58,655 nt of DNA from CAIXQW01 sp046049675 (GTDB taxonomy: Bacteria > Bacteroidota > Bacteroidia > Chitinophagales > Chitinophagaceae): contig JBJORA010000084.1 in NCBI GenBank assembly GCA_046049675.1, positions 1 through 58,655 on the forward strand, given 5' to 3'. Numbering within the stretch: the first letter of the stretch is position 1; each line of letters begins with the position of its first letter. A program made the position numbers and the translations under genes. Positions 9,627 through 19,301 of the stretch are shown here, piece by piece. Below the pieces are notes generated by a model. The model ran no database searches and was not told the DNA's origin. It saw nothing but the letters and a program-made list of their open reading frames with translations.

Positions 9627-11057
9627 TTATTTAACAAAGTTGATGAGGGCTTGAGGGTAAAAACCAAAAATAAGGATCATGGCAACAATAAGGCCTAAAG
9701 CAATAAACTCGTTAGCACTTAAAGAAAATTTTGCATGGCTATCAAATTTAGCTTCGCCGTAAGCAATTTTTTGCACCAAGTTAAGACTATAAACGGCACT
9801 TAGTATTACACCTAGACCTGCCAAAATTGTGTACACTTTTGGATGAGGTGTACCACTACTAAAAATACCACTAAACATCATTAACTCTCCAGCAAAACCA
9901 TTGGTAAGTGGTAAGGCAACGTTAGCTAGTGTAATTAGAACAAGGAATATTGCAAAGCTGCTATTGTTTGTTGCAAGGCCGCCAAGCTTGGATAATTCGC
10001 GTGTATTGGTTCGTTCTTCTACATACAATAACAAAAGCCACATGCCTAATATATTAATGCCGTGGTTAAACATTTGTACAATTGCACCTTGCGTTGCACC
10101 AGTATTCTCGCTAAAAATTGCAGCACACATTAAACCAATATGTGCAATAGAACTATAAGCGATTACGCGCTTCATATCCTTTTGCAGCATAGCTAAAATA
10201 CTAGCATAAATAATACCAATTAAGCAAAGGATAATAACTGCATTTTGCCATTGATGAAATGCTGCAGGCACTATCGGTTGCAACCAATGCAATACTGCCC
10301 ACAAACCCATTTTAACCATTAGTGCACTTAATACAATTGTAACTGGCGTATATGTTTGCTCGTAAGCATCTGGCTGCCAAGTATGGAAAGGAAAAATCGG
10401 CATCTTAATTGCAAATGCCACAAACATTAACCAGAATAACCAGCTTTGCGTCGTTGGCGAAATTAATACACGTGCTTTGGTAAGACTAGCCCACTCAAAA
10501 CTATTTTCAGGATTGATGCTGTACAAATAAATCAAACCTAACAATAGCAAAAGGCTACCAGCAAACGTATAAATGAAAAATTTGAAGCTCACCGCTTGTC
10601 TGCGTTCTCCACCGTACATATTAGCTAAGAAGTAAACAGGTATTAAAGCCAGTTCCCAGAAAATGTAAAACACTAAAGCATTGTTTGCGGTGAATACGCC
10701 AACAAGGCCAGCCATACTCAACATCAACAATCCATAAAATGTGTTGCTACGTTCAACATTTTTATTGAGCATAAACAAACAAAGCAGCGCGCTACATATA
10801 GATGTGAGCAATACCATAAGGCCGCCTGTTTTTGAACTTTCAAATGTAAGACGAGCGCCAAAATCGCTAAGCCAAGGATAGCTTACAACATCTGAACCGC
10901 CTGCGGCCAAAGAAACACACACGTTTATGCTAAGGGCCAAAGCAGCCAAACTTGCTGCAAATGCAGCCCAGACTGGCATGGATTTGTTAGAGCGTCCAAG
11001 TGCAAAACACACTAAGCCTGCTACTACAAAAATTATTATGATAACCAATGATTGCAT
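9627..11057 (-). CDS. nuoM: NADH-quinone oxidoreductase subunit M
   Basis: Second antiporter-like subunit of complex I. The 476-residue membrane protein has the conserved FWELALIPVYFLANMYGG with the Glu needed for proton transfer, and FHTWQPDAYEQTYTPVTIVL followed by a Lys-containing helix. The frame is open to 11132, which would overlap nuoL by 47 bases. ATG at 11057 (MQSLVIIII) starts at the first membrane segment as the family does and leaves a 28-base gap after nuoL. Confidence 0.95.
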   Translation of the reverse strand: MQSLVIIIIFVVAGLVCFALGRSNKSMPVWAAFAASLAALALSINVCVSLAAGGSDVVSYPWLSDFGARLTFESSKTGGLMVLLTSICSALLCLFMLNKNVERSNTFYGLLMLSMAGLVGVFTANNALVFYIFWELALIPVYFLANMYGGERRQAVSFKFFIYTFAGSLLLLLGLIYLYSINPENSFEWASLTKARVLISPTTQSWLFWLMFVAFAIKMPIFPFHTWQPDAYEQTYTPVTIVLSALMVKMGLWAVLHWLQPIVPAAFHQWQNAVIILCLIGIIYASILAMLQKDMKRVIAYSSIAHIGLMCAAIFSENTGATQGAIVQMFNHGINILGMWLLLLYVEERTNTRELSKLGGLATNNSSFAIFLVLITLANVALPLTNGFAGELMMFSGIFSSGTPHPKVYTILAGLGVILSAVYSLNLVQKIAYGEAKFDSHAKFSLSANEFIALGLIVAMILIFGFYPQALINFVK

Positions 11058-11085
11058 CTGTATAGTATAAGTATTATAGTAGTGT

Positions 11086-13002
11086 TTATTGTTTAGAAAG
11101 TAATAAAGCAGCGAATAATGCCACGGCACCAAGTACCATGATAAACATATAGAAACCTACCATGCCGCTTTGCATGAGGCGCATTTTTTGCGAGGCTAAA
11201 CGGATTGTATCGCCCACCCCATTAACTACGCCGTCTATACCTTTTTTCTCGGCATATTCATCAAGTACAGCGCCGCTAGCGTATGTTGGTTTAACGACAC
11301 TATTATCATAGGCTTCGTCAAAGAACCATTTACCTGCAAAGAATGCTGCAATGCCAGTTAGTGGTTTGCTCAAATCGGCATTATTGCTTTCTCTACGTGC
11401 AATTAATATTGCTGCAATCGCTGCAACAACTGCAACGCCCATCAGTATGAACTCTGTACTAGCAGCTAACTCAGCATGTTCGTGCGCAGCACTACCAACC
11501 TTGAAGTAAAGCGGACTTAAATGCTCGTGCAACCAATGCTTGCCTAAATGAAATACATGCGGCAGACCAAGCGCTCCACCAATTGTACTGAGTATGGCTA
11601 ATACGATTAGTGGCACTGTCATTAAAGCTGGACTCTCATGCGGGTGATGATGCTCGTCGCCACGGTATTTGCCATAAAAAGTTAGATATAATAATCTAAA
11701 CATGTAGTATGCGGTTAACATCGCAGCTAACAAAATCACTCCCCATAAAATCTTACCATAGGCACCGTGATTGTAAACGTGCATCATAATTTCATCTTTA
11801 CTAAAGAAGCCGCTAAAAGGCACTATGCCAGCGATTGCTAAACAACCAATTAAGAAAGTGATGTGCGTTGTTGGCATATACTTTTTGAGGCCTCCCATTT
11901 TACGAATGTCTTGCTCGTGGTGCATGCCATGAATAACGCTACCGCTGCCTAAGAACAATAATGCCTTAAAGAATGCATGTGTTATCACATGAAATACTGC
12001 TGCAGTGTAAGCACCAACACCCAATGCTATGAACATAAATCCTAGTTGACTCACCGTAGAATAAGCAAGCACTTTTTTGATATCGTACTGACGGGTGGCA
12101 ATCGTGGCACTTACTAATGCAGTGGCAATACCCACAATCAATATCACATCTTGCATGAGTGGCGCAAGACTAAAAATAATATTACTACGCACAATCATAT
12201 AAATGCCAGCCGTAACCATTGTTGCTGCGTGAATCAAAGCACTTACAGGCGTTGGACCCGCCATCGCATCGGGCAACCACGTAAACAAGGGCAACTGTGC
12301 ACTTTTACCGCAAGCACCAATAAACAAGCAACCTGCTATGATTAAAATGCCAGTTGTATTTTCTAGACCTCCAATACCTGCAAGGCGATTAAACACTTCT
12401 GTATACTCTACCGTACCAAAATAGTGCAGCATCATAAATACCGCAATCAAAAATCCTAAATCGCCAATGCGGTTCATTATAAAGGCCTTCTTTGCAGCAT
12501 TTGTATAGTCATTTTTCTTGTACCAATAACCAATTAGCAAATAACTGCATAGACCTACGCCTTCCCAACCAATAAACATGATAACAAAGTTGCTGCCTAG
12601 TACTAGCAAAAGCATGCTGAACACAAACAAGTTGAGGTAGGCAAAGTACTTTGCAAACCAGCTTTGATTTTCTTCGTGCATATAAGCTATGCTATACATA
12701 TGTATTAGAAATCCAATGCCAGTAATAACTAGCAAAAACAGTGTGCTTAATTGATCTACCTGGAAACTAAAATTAATCTTATAGGTAGCCGTTTGTATAA
12801 ACGGATAAAGCTCTACAACTTTAGGCGCAGCTTCACCACTTGGCACTTCTCTAAAAATGAGCACGCTTACAACAAAGCTCGCCAATACTGCCAACGATGC
12901 AATCCATCCGCTTACAGATTTTGGCAAAACATTGCGACCGAGGCCAACAATAATAAAGCCAAGTAAAGGAAATAGTGGTACTAAATAAATATACTGATGC
13001 AT
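11086..13002 (-). CDS. nuoL: NADH-quinone oxidoreductase subunit L
   Basis: Largest antiporter-like subunit of complex I, with the long lateral helix. It has 638 residues, normal for the family. Visible signatures are FIGWEGVGLCSYLLIGYWY, PLFTWLPDAMAGPTPVSALI and HAATMVTAGIYMIVR, plus a His-rich HAFFKALLFLGSGSVIHGMHH. The C-terminal part carries the lateral helix and a final membrane segment. It lies between nuoK and nuoM in the standard order. Confidence 0.97.
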   Translation of the reverse strand: MHQYIYLVPLFPLLGFIIVGLGRNVLPKSVSGWIASLAVLASFVVSVLIFREVPSGEAAPKVVELYPFIQTATYKINFSFQVDQLSTLFLLVITGIGFLIHMYSIAYMHEENQSWFAKYFAYLNLFVFSMLLLVLGSNFVIMFIGWEGVGLCSYLLIGYWYKKNDYTNAAKKAFIMNRIGDLGFLIAVFMMLHYFGTVEYTEVFNRLAGIGGLENTTGILIIAGCLFIGACGKSAQLPLFTWLPDAMAGPTPVSALIHAATMVTAGIYMIVRSNIIFSLAPLMQDVILIVGIATALVSATIATRQYDIKKVLAYSTVSQLGFMFIALGVGAYTAAVFHVITHAFFKALLFLGSGSVIHGMHHEQDIRKMGGLKKYMPTTHITFLIGCLAIAGIVPFSGFFSKDEIMMHVYNHGAYGKILWGVILLAAMLTAYYMFRLLYLTFYGKYRGDEHHHPHESPALMTVPLIVLAILSTIGGALGLPHVFHLGKHWLHEHLSPLYFKVGSAAHEHAELAASTEFILMGVAVVAAIAAILIARRESNNADLSKPLTGIAAFFAGKWFFDEAYDNSVVKPTYASGAVLDEYAEKKGIDGVVNGVGDTIRLASQKMRLMQSGMVGFYMFIMVLGAVALFAALLLSKQ

Positions 13003-13020
13003 ATAATCTGTCGGTATAAA

Positions 13021-13320
13021 CTAGTTTTTAAGTCTGTTAAGGATGTTAATGTCTATACTGTGCACTTTACGATACATGAGTACAATAATGGCCAAGCCCA
13101 CACTCACCTCTGCAGCAGCCACTACCATAATAAAAAATACAAACAACTGAGCTGAGGCATCGTTGTATGCATTACTAAAGGCAACCAACAAGAGATTTAC
13201 GGCATTCAGCATCAGCTCTATGCACATTAAAATAATAATTGCGTTTCTACGCATAAGTACACCAACAATGCCCGTACAAAACAAGGCAAGGCTTAGGTAG
13301 ATGTAGTGTTCTATTGGCAT
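13021..13320 (-). CDS. nuoK: NADH-quinone oxidoreductase subunit K
   Basis: Small three-helix membrane subunit of complex I with 99 residues. The two conserved Glu residues of the proton path are visible in MCIELMLNAVNLLLVAFS and AAAEVSVGLAIIVLMYR. ATG at 13320. It sits 61 bases after nuoJ and 18 before nuoL. Confidence 0.96.
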   Translation of the reverse strand: MPIEHYIYLSLALFCTGIVGVLMRRNAIIILMCIELMLNAVNLLLVAFSNAYNDASAQLFVFFIMVVAAAEVSVGLAIIVLMYRKVHSIDINILNRLKN

Positions 13321-13381
13321 TTATTTCTAATTTTTATATTCCTAATTATTGTAGTAGTGATCTAGCTGAATTAATGTGGCT

Positions 13382-13915
13382 TTAGTAACTAATCTTTTTT
13401 ACGTCGTCGGCATCTTTCTTACCAATAACTACAGCGCCGATCATCGCGCTTAAAAATAGAATACTGCTAATTTCAAATGGCAGCACATAGTCTTTGAATA
13501 ATATCTTGCCAAGATTTTCAACTAAGCCTATACCTGTATTGGGATTTGTGCTAGCAGTGCTAATGGCGCTTACGCTGTATTGCTTAAATACTGCAACGAG
13601 TAGAAATAGCAATGAGCCACCTCCTACTACGCCAGCAACTTGCACCACTTTGCTTTTTTGCGGCTCTGTTTCTCCATTGAGGTTCATTAACATCACTACA
13701 AATAAAAAGAGTACCATAATAGCGCCGGCATAAACCACAATATTTACAATGCCCAAAAACTGTGCATTCATCAATACGTAGTGACCGCTGATGCAAAAGA
13801 ATGTAAGTATCAAACTAAGGATACTGTAAATTGGTGTTCTGCTAAAAATTACACCAAGGGCACACAATAGTGTAAGCGCGCTTAGTGCGTAAAAAACCAT
13901 GTCTTGAATTGGCAT
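13382..13915 (-). CDS. nuoJ: NADH-quinone oxidoreductase subunit J
   Basis: Five-helix membrane subunit of complex I with 177 residues. The conserved helix reads FLGIVNIVVYAGAIMVLFLF, a strong family signature. Its ATG shares one base with the stop of nuoI (TAATG), suggesting coupled translation. Confidence 0.95.
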   Translation of the reverse strand: MPIQDMVFYALSALTLLCALGVIFSRTPIYSILSLILTFFCISGHYVLMNAQFLGIVNIVVYAGAIMVLFLFVVMLMNLNGETEPQKSKVVQVAGVVGGGSLLFLLVAVFKQYSVSAISTASTNPNTGIGLVENLGKILFKDYVLPFEISSILFLSAMIGAVVIGKKDADDVKKISY

Positions 13916-14427
13916 TATTGTGCAACTGGCGTTTTAGGGTTAGGAATTAATAAATCGTCTTTGCCATAAATAAAACTCTTGCGATTGTAATTACTTGGCG
14001 CAAATGTTTGTGTTAGATAAATGGCATCCTTAGGACAAGCCTCTTCGCATAAACCACAAAAGATGCAACGCAACATATTGATTTCGTATGTAGCAGCATA
14101 TTTTTCTTCGCGGTACAATGACTCCTCGCCTTTCTTACGTTCTGCACTTTCCATGGTAATGGCTTCTGCTGGGCACGCTAAAGCACACAAACCACAAGCT
14201 GTGCATCGCTCACGACCTTCTTCGTCTCTGTTGAGAATATGTAAGCCACGAAAGGTTGCACTAAATGGTCGCTTTTCTTTAGGATAATCGATAGTAGCCT
14301 TTTTAGTAAACATATGGCCAAGTGTAATACGCAAGCCTTTAAACAAGCTTGGTATGTACAAACTTTCCATAAACGTCATTGGACGCCTATCTACTTGCTT
14401 TGCTCTATTTGTAAGTAATTGAGACAT
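13915..14427 (-). CDS. nuoI: NADH-quinone oxidoreductase subunit I (2x[4Fe-4S])
   Basis: Peripheral-arm subunit of complex I that carries iron-sulfur clusters N6a and N6b toward quinone. The 170-residue protein has two full ferredoxin motifs, CTACGLCALACPAEAI and CIFCGLCEEACPKDAI. The N-terminal amphipathic stretch FMESLYIPSLFKGL fits the membrane-docking helix. It is the only hydrophilic-arm subunit encoded here. The other peripheral subunits (B, C, D, E, F, G) are not in the window. Confidence 0.96.
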   Translation of the reverse strand: MSQLLTNRAKQVDRRPMTFMESLYIPSLFKGLRITLGHMFTKKATIDYPKEKRPFSATFRGLHILNRDEEGRERCTACGLCALACPAEAITMESAERKKGEESLYREEKYAATYEINMLRCIFCGLCEEACPKDAIYLTQTFAPSNYNRKSFIYGKDDLLIPNPKTPVAQ

Positions 14428-14449
14428 TTTTATTTTTTATAATTCAGAA

Positions 14450-15496
14450 TTATTTGTTTAACCAAAGTAATACACCACCTGTAACAAGCATATTTACAAG
14501 TGCTAGTGGAATAAGGCTTTTCCAGCCAAGATTCATAAGCTGATCGTAACGGAAACGTGGCAAAGTCCAGCGTACAAACATCATAAACAAAACCATACCT
14601 ATTGCCTTAGCCATAACTACAGTAATGCAGAATCCGCTATAAGCCCATGCAGGTAAATGCGCCTGTATCCAGCCTTCGCCCCAAATATGATAACCTCCTA
14701 AGAACAAGCATACGATAATGACGTTGCTGATAAACATATTGATGTACTCTGCAAATAAATAGAAGCCAAGCTTCATACTACTATACTCTGTGTGATAACC
14801 TGCAACAAGCTCGCTCTCGCACTCAGGTAAATCAAATGGTGCACGATTCAATTCTGCAAACGCACACACTAAGTAAATAATAAATGCCAGTGGTTGCTTA
14901 AATGCATTCCATACTGTGGCTTGTTGCTCTACTATTTCTCGCAGGCTCATTGTACCGCATGTCATTACTAAAGCGATGATAGAAATGCCCATTGCAAGCT
15001 CATAACTGATGGCTTGACTTGCTGCACGTAAGCTACCCATTAAACTATACTTGTTGTTACTAGCCCAGCCACCAAGCATAATGCCGTAAACACCAAGACT
15101 TACAACGCCAAAAATGTATAGCACGCCAATATTGATGTCGGCAATTTGAAATTCGAACTTTGTGCCGTCAGCCATGGTATAATCAGGCGCCCAATAAACA
15201 ACGGCACTTGTAAGCAAAGCCATCAACATAGCAAGGCTCGGCCCGAGAATAAAAAGAAACTTATTACTAAATGTTGGAATAATTTCTTCCTTGAAAAATA
15301 ACTTCAAACCGTCTGCAACTGGTTGCAACAATCCAAATGGACCAGCACGCAACGGGCCAATACGATCTTGCATAATGGCAGCCACTTTTCTTTCGGCCCA
15401 TGTTGCATAGGTGGCTATACCAAGGCTTACCGCTAAGATGGCGGAAATAAGTATCAATTTACCTATAACGTATGCGGCTGTAACAGTTAAAATCAT
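14450..15496 (-). CDS. nuoH: NADH-quinone oxidoreductase subunit H
   Basis: Quinone-site membrane subunit of complex I. The 348-residue protein shows WAERKVAAIMQDRIGP and GPFGLLQPVADGLKLFFKEE near the N-terminus and LNRAPFDLPECESELVAGYH in the middle, all family hallmarks. The frame opens at 15550, but ATG at 15496 (MILTVTAAYV) is chosen because a TATTTTTG box at 15516-15523 would otherwise fall inside the gene. First gene of the nuoHIJKLMN operon, divergent from ssb. Confidence 0.96.
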   Translation of the reverse strand: MILTVTAAYVIGKLILISAILAVSLGIATYATWAERKVAAIMQDRIGPLRAGPFGLLQPVADGLKLFFKEEIIPTFSNKFLFILGPSLAMLMALLTSAVVYWAPDYTMADGTKFEFQIADINIGVLYIFGVVSLGVYGIMLGGWASNNKYSLMGSLRAASQAISYELAMGISIIALVMTCGTMSLREIVEQQATVWNAFKQPLAFIIYLVCAFAELNRAPFDLPECESELVAGYHTEYSSMKLGFYLFAEYINMFISNVIIVCLFLGGYHIWGEGWIQAHLPAWAYSGFCITVVMAKAIGMVLFMMFVRWTLPRFRYDQLMNLGWKSLIPLALVNMLVTGGVLLWLNK

Positions 15497-15515
15497 TGTA
15501 TGTAAGCGTAGTAGG

Positions 15516-15523
15516 CAAAAATA
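15516..15523 (-). promoter_or_regulatory. TAnnTTTG promoter box of the nuoHIJKLMN operon
   Basis: TATTTTTG, followed by CC, on the minus strand ends 19 bases before the nuoH ATG. It fits the Bacteroidota -7 consensus. No TTG was seen at the expected -33 distance. Confidence 0.45.
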
Positions 15524-15662
15524 AGGGCTAGCGTGCACAATGCCATACAAAAAGCACTGCTATATGTCTATGCATTATAAGCATAAAAGCCATATGTTAA
15601 GCTGTTTATCCCATTTTTGGCGGTATTTTTCCACAACGAAGATACACTGCGTAGCAGCTGCC

Positions 15663-15670
15663 TACCTTTG
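15663..15670 (+). promoter_or_regulatory. TAnnTTTG promoter box of ssb
   Basis: TACCTTTG, ending 29 bases before the ssb ATG. It matches the -7 consensus and lies where the longer GTG-start reading would begin, which supports the downstream ATG. Confidence 0.5.
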
Positions 15671-15699
15671 TGCTAGTTTTAATCAAAGCAAAAAAAGAG

Positions 15700-16167
15700 A
15701 TGATCAAGTTACAAGTTGTTGGCAATCTAGGTAAAGATTGCGTGCAAAGCGAATATAATGGCAGAAATGTACTGCGCTTTAGTGTAGCACATAGCGAGAA
15801 GTACAAAGATGCCCAGGGCAACTTGCAAACTAAGACAATTTGGGTCGATTGTAGCTATTGGACTGATCGTCTTGGCATAGCGCCGTACCTTAAAAAAGGC
15901 ACTACGGTTTATGTAGAAGGATCGCCAAGTGCTGATGCCTATACAAACCAACAAGGCGCTGCAGCCGCTAGTTTACGTCTTAATGTACGAGAAATACAAT
16001 TGATAGGCGGATCAAGGCAAGAAGATGGTGGCAACCAAGGTACTGCACCGATGAATACGACAGTTGCGAACCAAGAAACTAGCAACAACGCTAATTCTGG
16101 CGCTCCAGTATTTACGCCTCCCGTAATTAATGATGGAGGCACAAGTGATGAGGGGTTGCCGTTTTAA
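15700..16167 (+). CDS. ssb: Single-stranded DNA-binding protein
   Basis: Binds single-stranded DNA in replication, repair and recombination. The 155-residue protein has an OB fold at 1-110 (MIKLQVVGNLGKD, VLRFSVAHSEKY, IWVDCSYW, GTTVYVEGSPSADAY), a Gly/Asn/Gln-rich linker and an acidic tip ending DEGLPF, the usual docking tail for partner proteins. ATG at 15700 gives the family start. The frame could open at a GTG at 15670, but that lies on the promoter box. It overlaps the converging gene downstream by 4 bases. Confidence 0.95.
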   Translation: MIKLQVVGNLGKDCVQSEYNGRNVLRFSVAHSEKYKDAQGNLQTKTIWVDCSYWTDRLGIAPYLKKGTTVYVEGSPSADAYTNQQGAAAASLRLNVREIQLIGGSRQEDGGNQGTAPMNTTVANQETSNNANSGAPVFTPPVINDGGTSDEGLPF

Positions 16168-17585
16168 GGTGACGCAGCAGTTGTAGAAAGCGGTAAATCA
16201 ATATAGTCACAATTCAAATTGGCAAAATAAGTTCTATCAAACTTGTCAATTTCCGTTGCACTTATCGTCGTTAAAAATACATCTTTACAAGCGCCACAAT
16301 TTGTTGGTTTAGAAGCATTACTATCTAGTATTAAAAAAGTACTTGCCGTTAATCCATTTATCTTACTAAGCAATAAAGTTTCGTATCCAATTGTCCAAGT
16401 TTCCCAAAAAGGTGCTTTTTGACTGGCGCGATAAATAACCTTCTTCATGCTAGCAGTTTGCATTTCTTGCAGCATGCTCACCTGCATTTGCTTTTGCTTG
16501 TGCAATGTTTGGTAATTGAAAAAAATACTACCTAAGAAAACCGACAATAGCACTGAAAACGCGATAGTATGCCAAGACTGTGCCTTAAAAGTTTGTCCAA
16601 AAAGTGGGGTCAACAATAGCAAAATCATCGGCGCAATTTCACTATCAAAGTGTGCTATATTGCTGGCAGATTTGTACATTGTAAAGATGGCGAAAAGATA
16701 GCCAAGTACTGCAAGTAAACTGAGCAACAATTTTATCATGCCATGTCTTGCACTAGCTTGTGCTGCTAACAAGATGCTAATGACAATACCTATACTTGCT
16801 CTTGGTAATATTTGTTGTAAAAAAACTTTCCCACTACTTATTTCTCGCACACCGTTTTGTAACGCAAATAATTGCTCAAATTTCTCATGGTCGTACCAAT
16901 TGTACCGCAGCATTAATAGTTTAAATGTTATCGCAAATGTAGCTGTTACAGCTAGCCTTAACCAATCAGCATGACTAAGCCCATTAGAATGCCATAGCAT
17001 CGCTAAAGCCAATACAAAAAGTGGTATCGTAGTTGCATGCGTAAAGACAGCTGCAATACATAATACAAACAACAACGCGACGCGCTTATTTCTTGCGCCT
17101 AGCCAATAAGCTATGGCAAATAATGCGATACTATGACCAACAAATAATTCGTTATGCGGAAAGAAAAAACCAGGCCCTAAGGTGCTAGCAAAAAATAAAG
17201 TATACATCAATGCAATTGGCTGATTGAAGCGTCTAATCAAAAAATAAAAACCTGCACTAACGATAGCAAAATTGATGCTATACAAATAGACTAGCGATTT
17301 TACACTTAGACCAATTTTTGCACCGAGTAACGGCAAAATTTGCGTCATAAATGCGGGGTATCTATCAAGTTGAATGACAAACCATTTTGTATTGATTACT
17401 TGCACAAGTGTACTTGCAGAATCGCTAAAACAAATGCGTTCTACGCTGCATATCGCTGCAGCAAATACATATGCAATCCAAAAAAATAATTGCAATCTTG
17501 CGAGTAATACCGATGGCTGTGCAAAGGCTATTTGCCAAGCGCTAGCTTGTCCTCTCAAATGCGTTTTTGTGCTGGTTTCAAACAA
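16164..17585 (-). CDS. Polytopic membrane protein of unknown function
   Basis: A 473-residue integral membrane protein with about ten hydrophobic segments between residues 35 and 360 and a soluble C-terminal part of about 110 residues with a Cys pair (TNCGACKD). Segment spacing and the aromatic loop after FFFPHNELFVGHS are reminiscent of multi-helix glycosyltransferases or O-antigen-type membrane enzymes, but no DxD-like or other catalytic motif was recognised, so no function is given. The start is TTG at 17585. No ATG occurs before residue 79. It follows the HMG-CoA lyase gene by 23 bases and is probably in its operon. It converges on ssb with a 4-base overlap. Confidence 0.6.
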   Translation of the reverse strand: MFETSTKTHLRGQASAWQIAFAQPSVLLARLQLFFWIAYVFAAAICSVERICFSDSASTLVQVINTKWFVIQLDRYPAFMTQILPLLGAKIGLSVKSLVYLYSINFAIVSAGFYFLIRRFNQPIALMYTLFFASTLGPGFFFPHNELFVGHSIALFAIAYWLGARNKRVALLFVLCIAAVFTHATTIPLFVLALAMLWHSNGLSHADWLRLAVTATFAITFKLLMLRYNWYDHEKFEQLFALQNGVREISSGKVFLQQILPRASIGIVISILLAAQASARHGMIKLLLSLLAVLGYLFAIFTMYKSASNIAHFDSEIAPMILLLLTPLFGQTFKAQSWHTIAFSVLLSVFLGSIFFNYQTLHKQKQMQVSMLQEMQTASMKKVIYRASQKAPFWETWTIGYETLLLSKINGLTASTFLILDSNASKPTNCGACKDVFLTTISATEIDKFDRTYFANLNCDYIDLPLSTTAASP

Positions 17586-17608
17586 AATGCTTGTGGTCTT
17601 AAAGCTGC

Positions 17609-18448
17609 TTAAATGAAAACAGAATTACTCAATTGTACTGACTGTTCTAAGGCTGAATTGCTTATAGAATATCCCTCGAAATACTGCAAAAGATTCAAGG
17701 TGTCCATATTTCCAACAAGCTCTTCTTGTGCCATAGGACAACCGCCAATACCACGAATCGCACCATCGTATCGCGTACAACCTGCCTTATGCGCAGCTTC
17801 TATTTTTTCGCGCCAAGTCGTAGGTGTTGTATGAAAATGTGCACCAATTTCTAGTTCAGGAAACGCTGGTATTAATTCTGAAAAAATACTTGTAATAACT
17901 GGAGGCGTTGCAACACCCACGGTATCCGCTAGTGCAAAATGTTTAATACCTAATTGACTCAATTGCTCAACCCATTTGATGGCAACTTCAGGATTGTACT
18001 CATCGCCATATGGGTTGCCAAAGCCCATACTAATATATACAAGTAAGTGCTTGTTATTTTGCACACACAAGTTTTGTACAGCCTCTACCCTATGCAAACT
18101 TTCTTCAATACTAGCATTTGTATTTAGCTTCTGAAATGTTTCGCTTATGCTAAATGGATAACCTAGATAAGTTACCTCATCGTATTGTACAGCATCTGCT
18201 GCGCCACGCTCATTTGCAATAATTACCAATAATTTCGTTGCTATGCCATCTAATTGTAATTGTGGCAGCACTAGTTTAGTATCTGCCATTTGTGGAATGG
18301 CTTTTGGGCTTACAAAACTGCCACAATCCAGCACATCAAAGCCCACTTGTAGTAGACTATTTAAGTATTTTACTTTTATATCTGTATCTATTTGATGCAC
18401 CCAACCCTGCATAGCATCGCGCGGACACTCTGTGATAGCAATTGCCAT
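17609..18448 (-). CDS. Hydroxymethylglutaryl-CoA lyase
   Basis: Cleaves HMG-CoA to acetoacetate and acetyl-CoA, the last step of leucine breakdown. The 279-residue TIM-barrel enzyme shows ITECPRDAMQGW (N-terminal Arg/Asp active-site motif), FVSPKAIPQMAD, the metal-binding HFH in GAHFHTTP, and the catalytic-loop signature GGCPMAQEELVGNMDT. The frame is open to 18496, but a TACCTTTG box at 18453-18460 lies 4 bases before ATG 18448 (MAIAITECPRD), which fixes the start. The closely related homocitrate synthase families lack this exact GGCP loop. Confidence 0.9.
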   Translation of the reverse strand: MAIAITECPRDAMQGWVHQIDTDIKVKYLNSLLQVGFDVLDCGSFVSPKAIPQMADTKLVLPQLQLDGIATKLLVIIANERGAADAVQYDEVTYLGYPFSISETFQKLNTNASIEESLHRVEAVQNLCVQNNKHLLVYISMGFGNPYGDEYNPEVAIKWVEQLSQLGIKHFALADTVGVATPPVITSIFSELIPAFPELEIGAHFHTTPTTWREKIEAAHKAGCTRYDGAIRGIGGCPMAQEELVGNMDTLNLLQYFEGYSISNSALEQSVQLSNSVFI

Positions 18449-18452
18449 GGCG

Positions 18453-18460
18453 CAAAGGTA
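18453..18460 (-). promoter_or_regulatory. TAnnTTTG box 4 bases before the HMG-CoA lyase start
   Basis: TACCTTTG, followed by CGCC and then ATG, on the minus strand. The transcript must start at or very near the start codon if this box is used. Confidence 0.6.
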
Positions 18461-18648
18461 ATAGCCAATATGGCGCAAAAAGCAGCATCTTTTCAAAAGA
18501 GAAGCATTTTATCGCAACCATTCCAATGAGCAAGGCGCCGCCAATTTTACGATATTCCGTAAAGTTCCTAAGTATCACTTGTAAAGAGCGCCAAATTCAA
18601 GCAAGTACAGCGCTGCACTTTTGCATCAACCAAACAAAAAATACAATA

Positions 18649-19299
18649 ATGAACAAGTTATTTTTAAGTATTGCCACAGTAAGTATTTTAGCAATAGCAA
18701 ACACAGCCATCGCTCAAGATGCAGGCGTAACGCGTCTAAAAACAAACCCATTGAGTCCAATGGTTGCTGCAGAGCGCAATGTAAATTTAAGCGTAGAGCG
18801 AACCTTTAAAGGCACAAAAAACGTGATTGGTCTACAAGCAAGTGCTGGCTATATTTTCGGCTGGACAGCTGTTGAGAACTCCGATAACCTTGTAAGCAAG
18901 CCTAACGTATCAGGATTTGTAAGTACAGCCGAGTTGAGAACTTATTTTGCTAAAGGCTTCTTTGCAGGTGCCTATATCCAAGGCAAAAGTATTACGGCTA
19001 ATTATACGGTAGACAACTATTTCCCTCCTGCTGGCGGTACCATCACAACATTAGATGTAAAGTCTACTAAACGTGCCACAAGTGCCGGTGTGCTCGCAGG
19101 TTATAATTTTGAACTTACTAAAAAACTAGGCGCTGAACTATACGGCGGCTTTGGTTTAAGCAACAAACAATTACGCGACAATGGCAGGAATGTTGATAGG
19201 TTTGATTACCTAGATAACAACGAAATAAATCTACTGATTGAAAATAGTGGAAGGTTCCCGCAGTTTTATTTCACTTACAAACTAATCTATACTTTGTAA
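18649..19299 (+). CDS. Outer-membrane beta-barrel-type protein
   Basis: A 216-residue protein with a signal peptide (1-22, ending NTAIAQ). The mature part alternates hydrophobic and polar residues in short strands typical of small outer-membrane barrels (SAGYIFGWTAV, GFFAGAYIQGKS, ATSAGVLAGYNFEL, GAELYGGFGLS) and ends with an aromatic last strand (FYFTYKLIYTL). The function is unknown. ATG at 18649 gives the signal peptide; the frame is open from 18442 but the upstream part looks non-coding. It converges on rlmB with 2 bases between the stop codons. Confidence 0.7.
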   Translation: MNKLFLSIATVSILAIANTAIAQDAGVTRLKTNPLSPMVAAERNVNLSVERTFKGTKNVIGLQASAGYIFGWTAVENSDNLVSKPNVSGFVSTAELRTYFAKGFFAGAYIQGKSITANYTVDNYFPPAGGTITTLDVKSTKRATSAGVLAGYNFELTKKLGAELYGGFGLSNKQLRDNGRNVDRFDYLDNNEINLLIENSGRFPQFYFTYKLIYTL

Positions 19300-19301
19300 A
19301 A

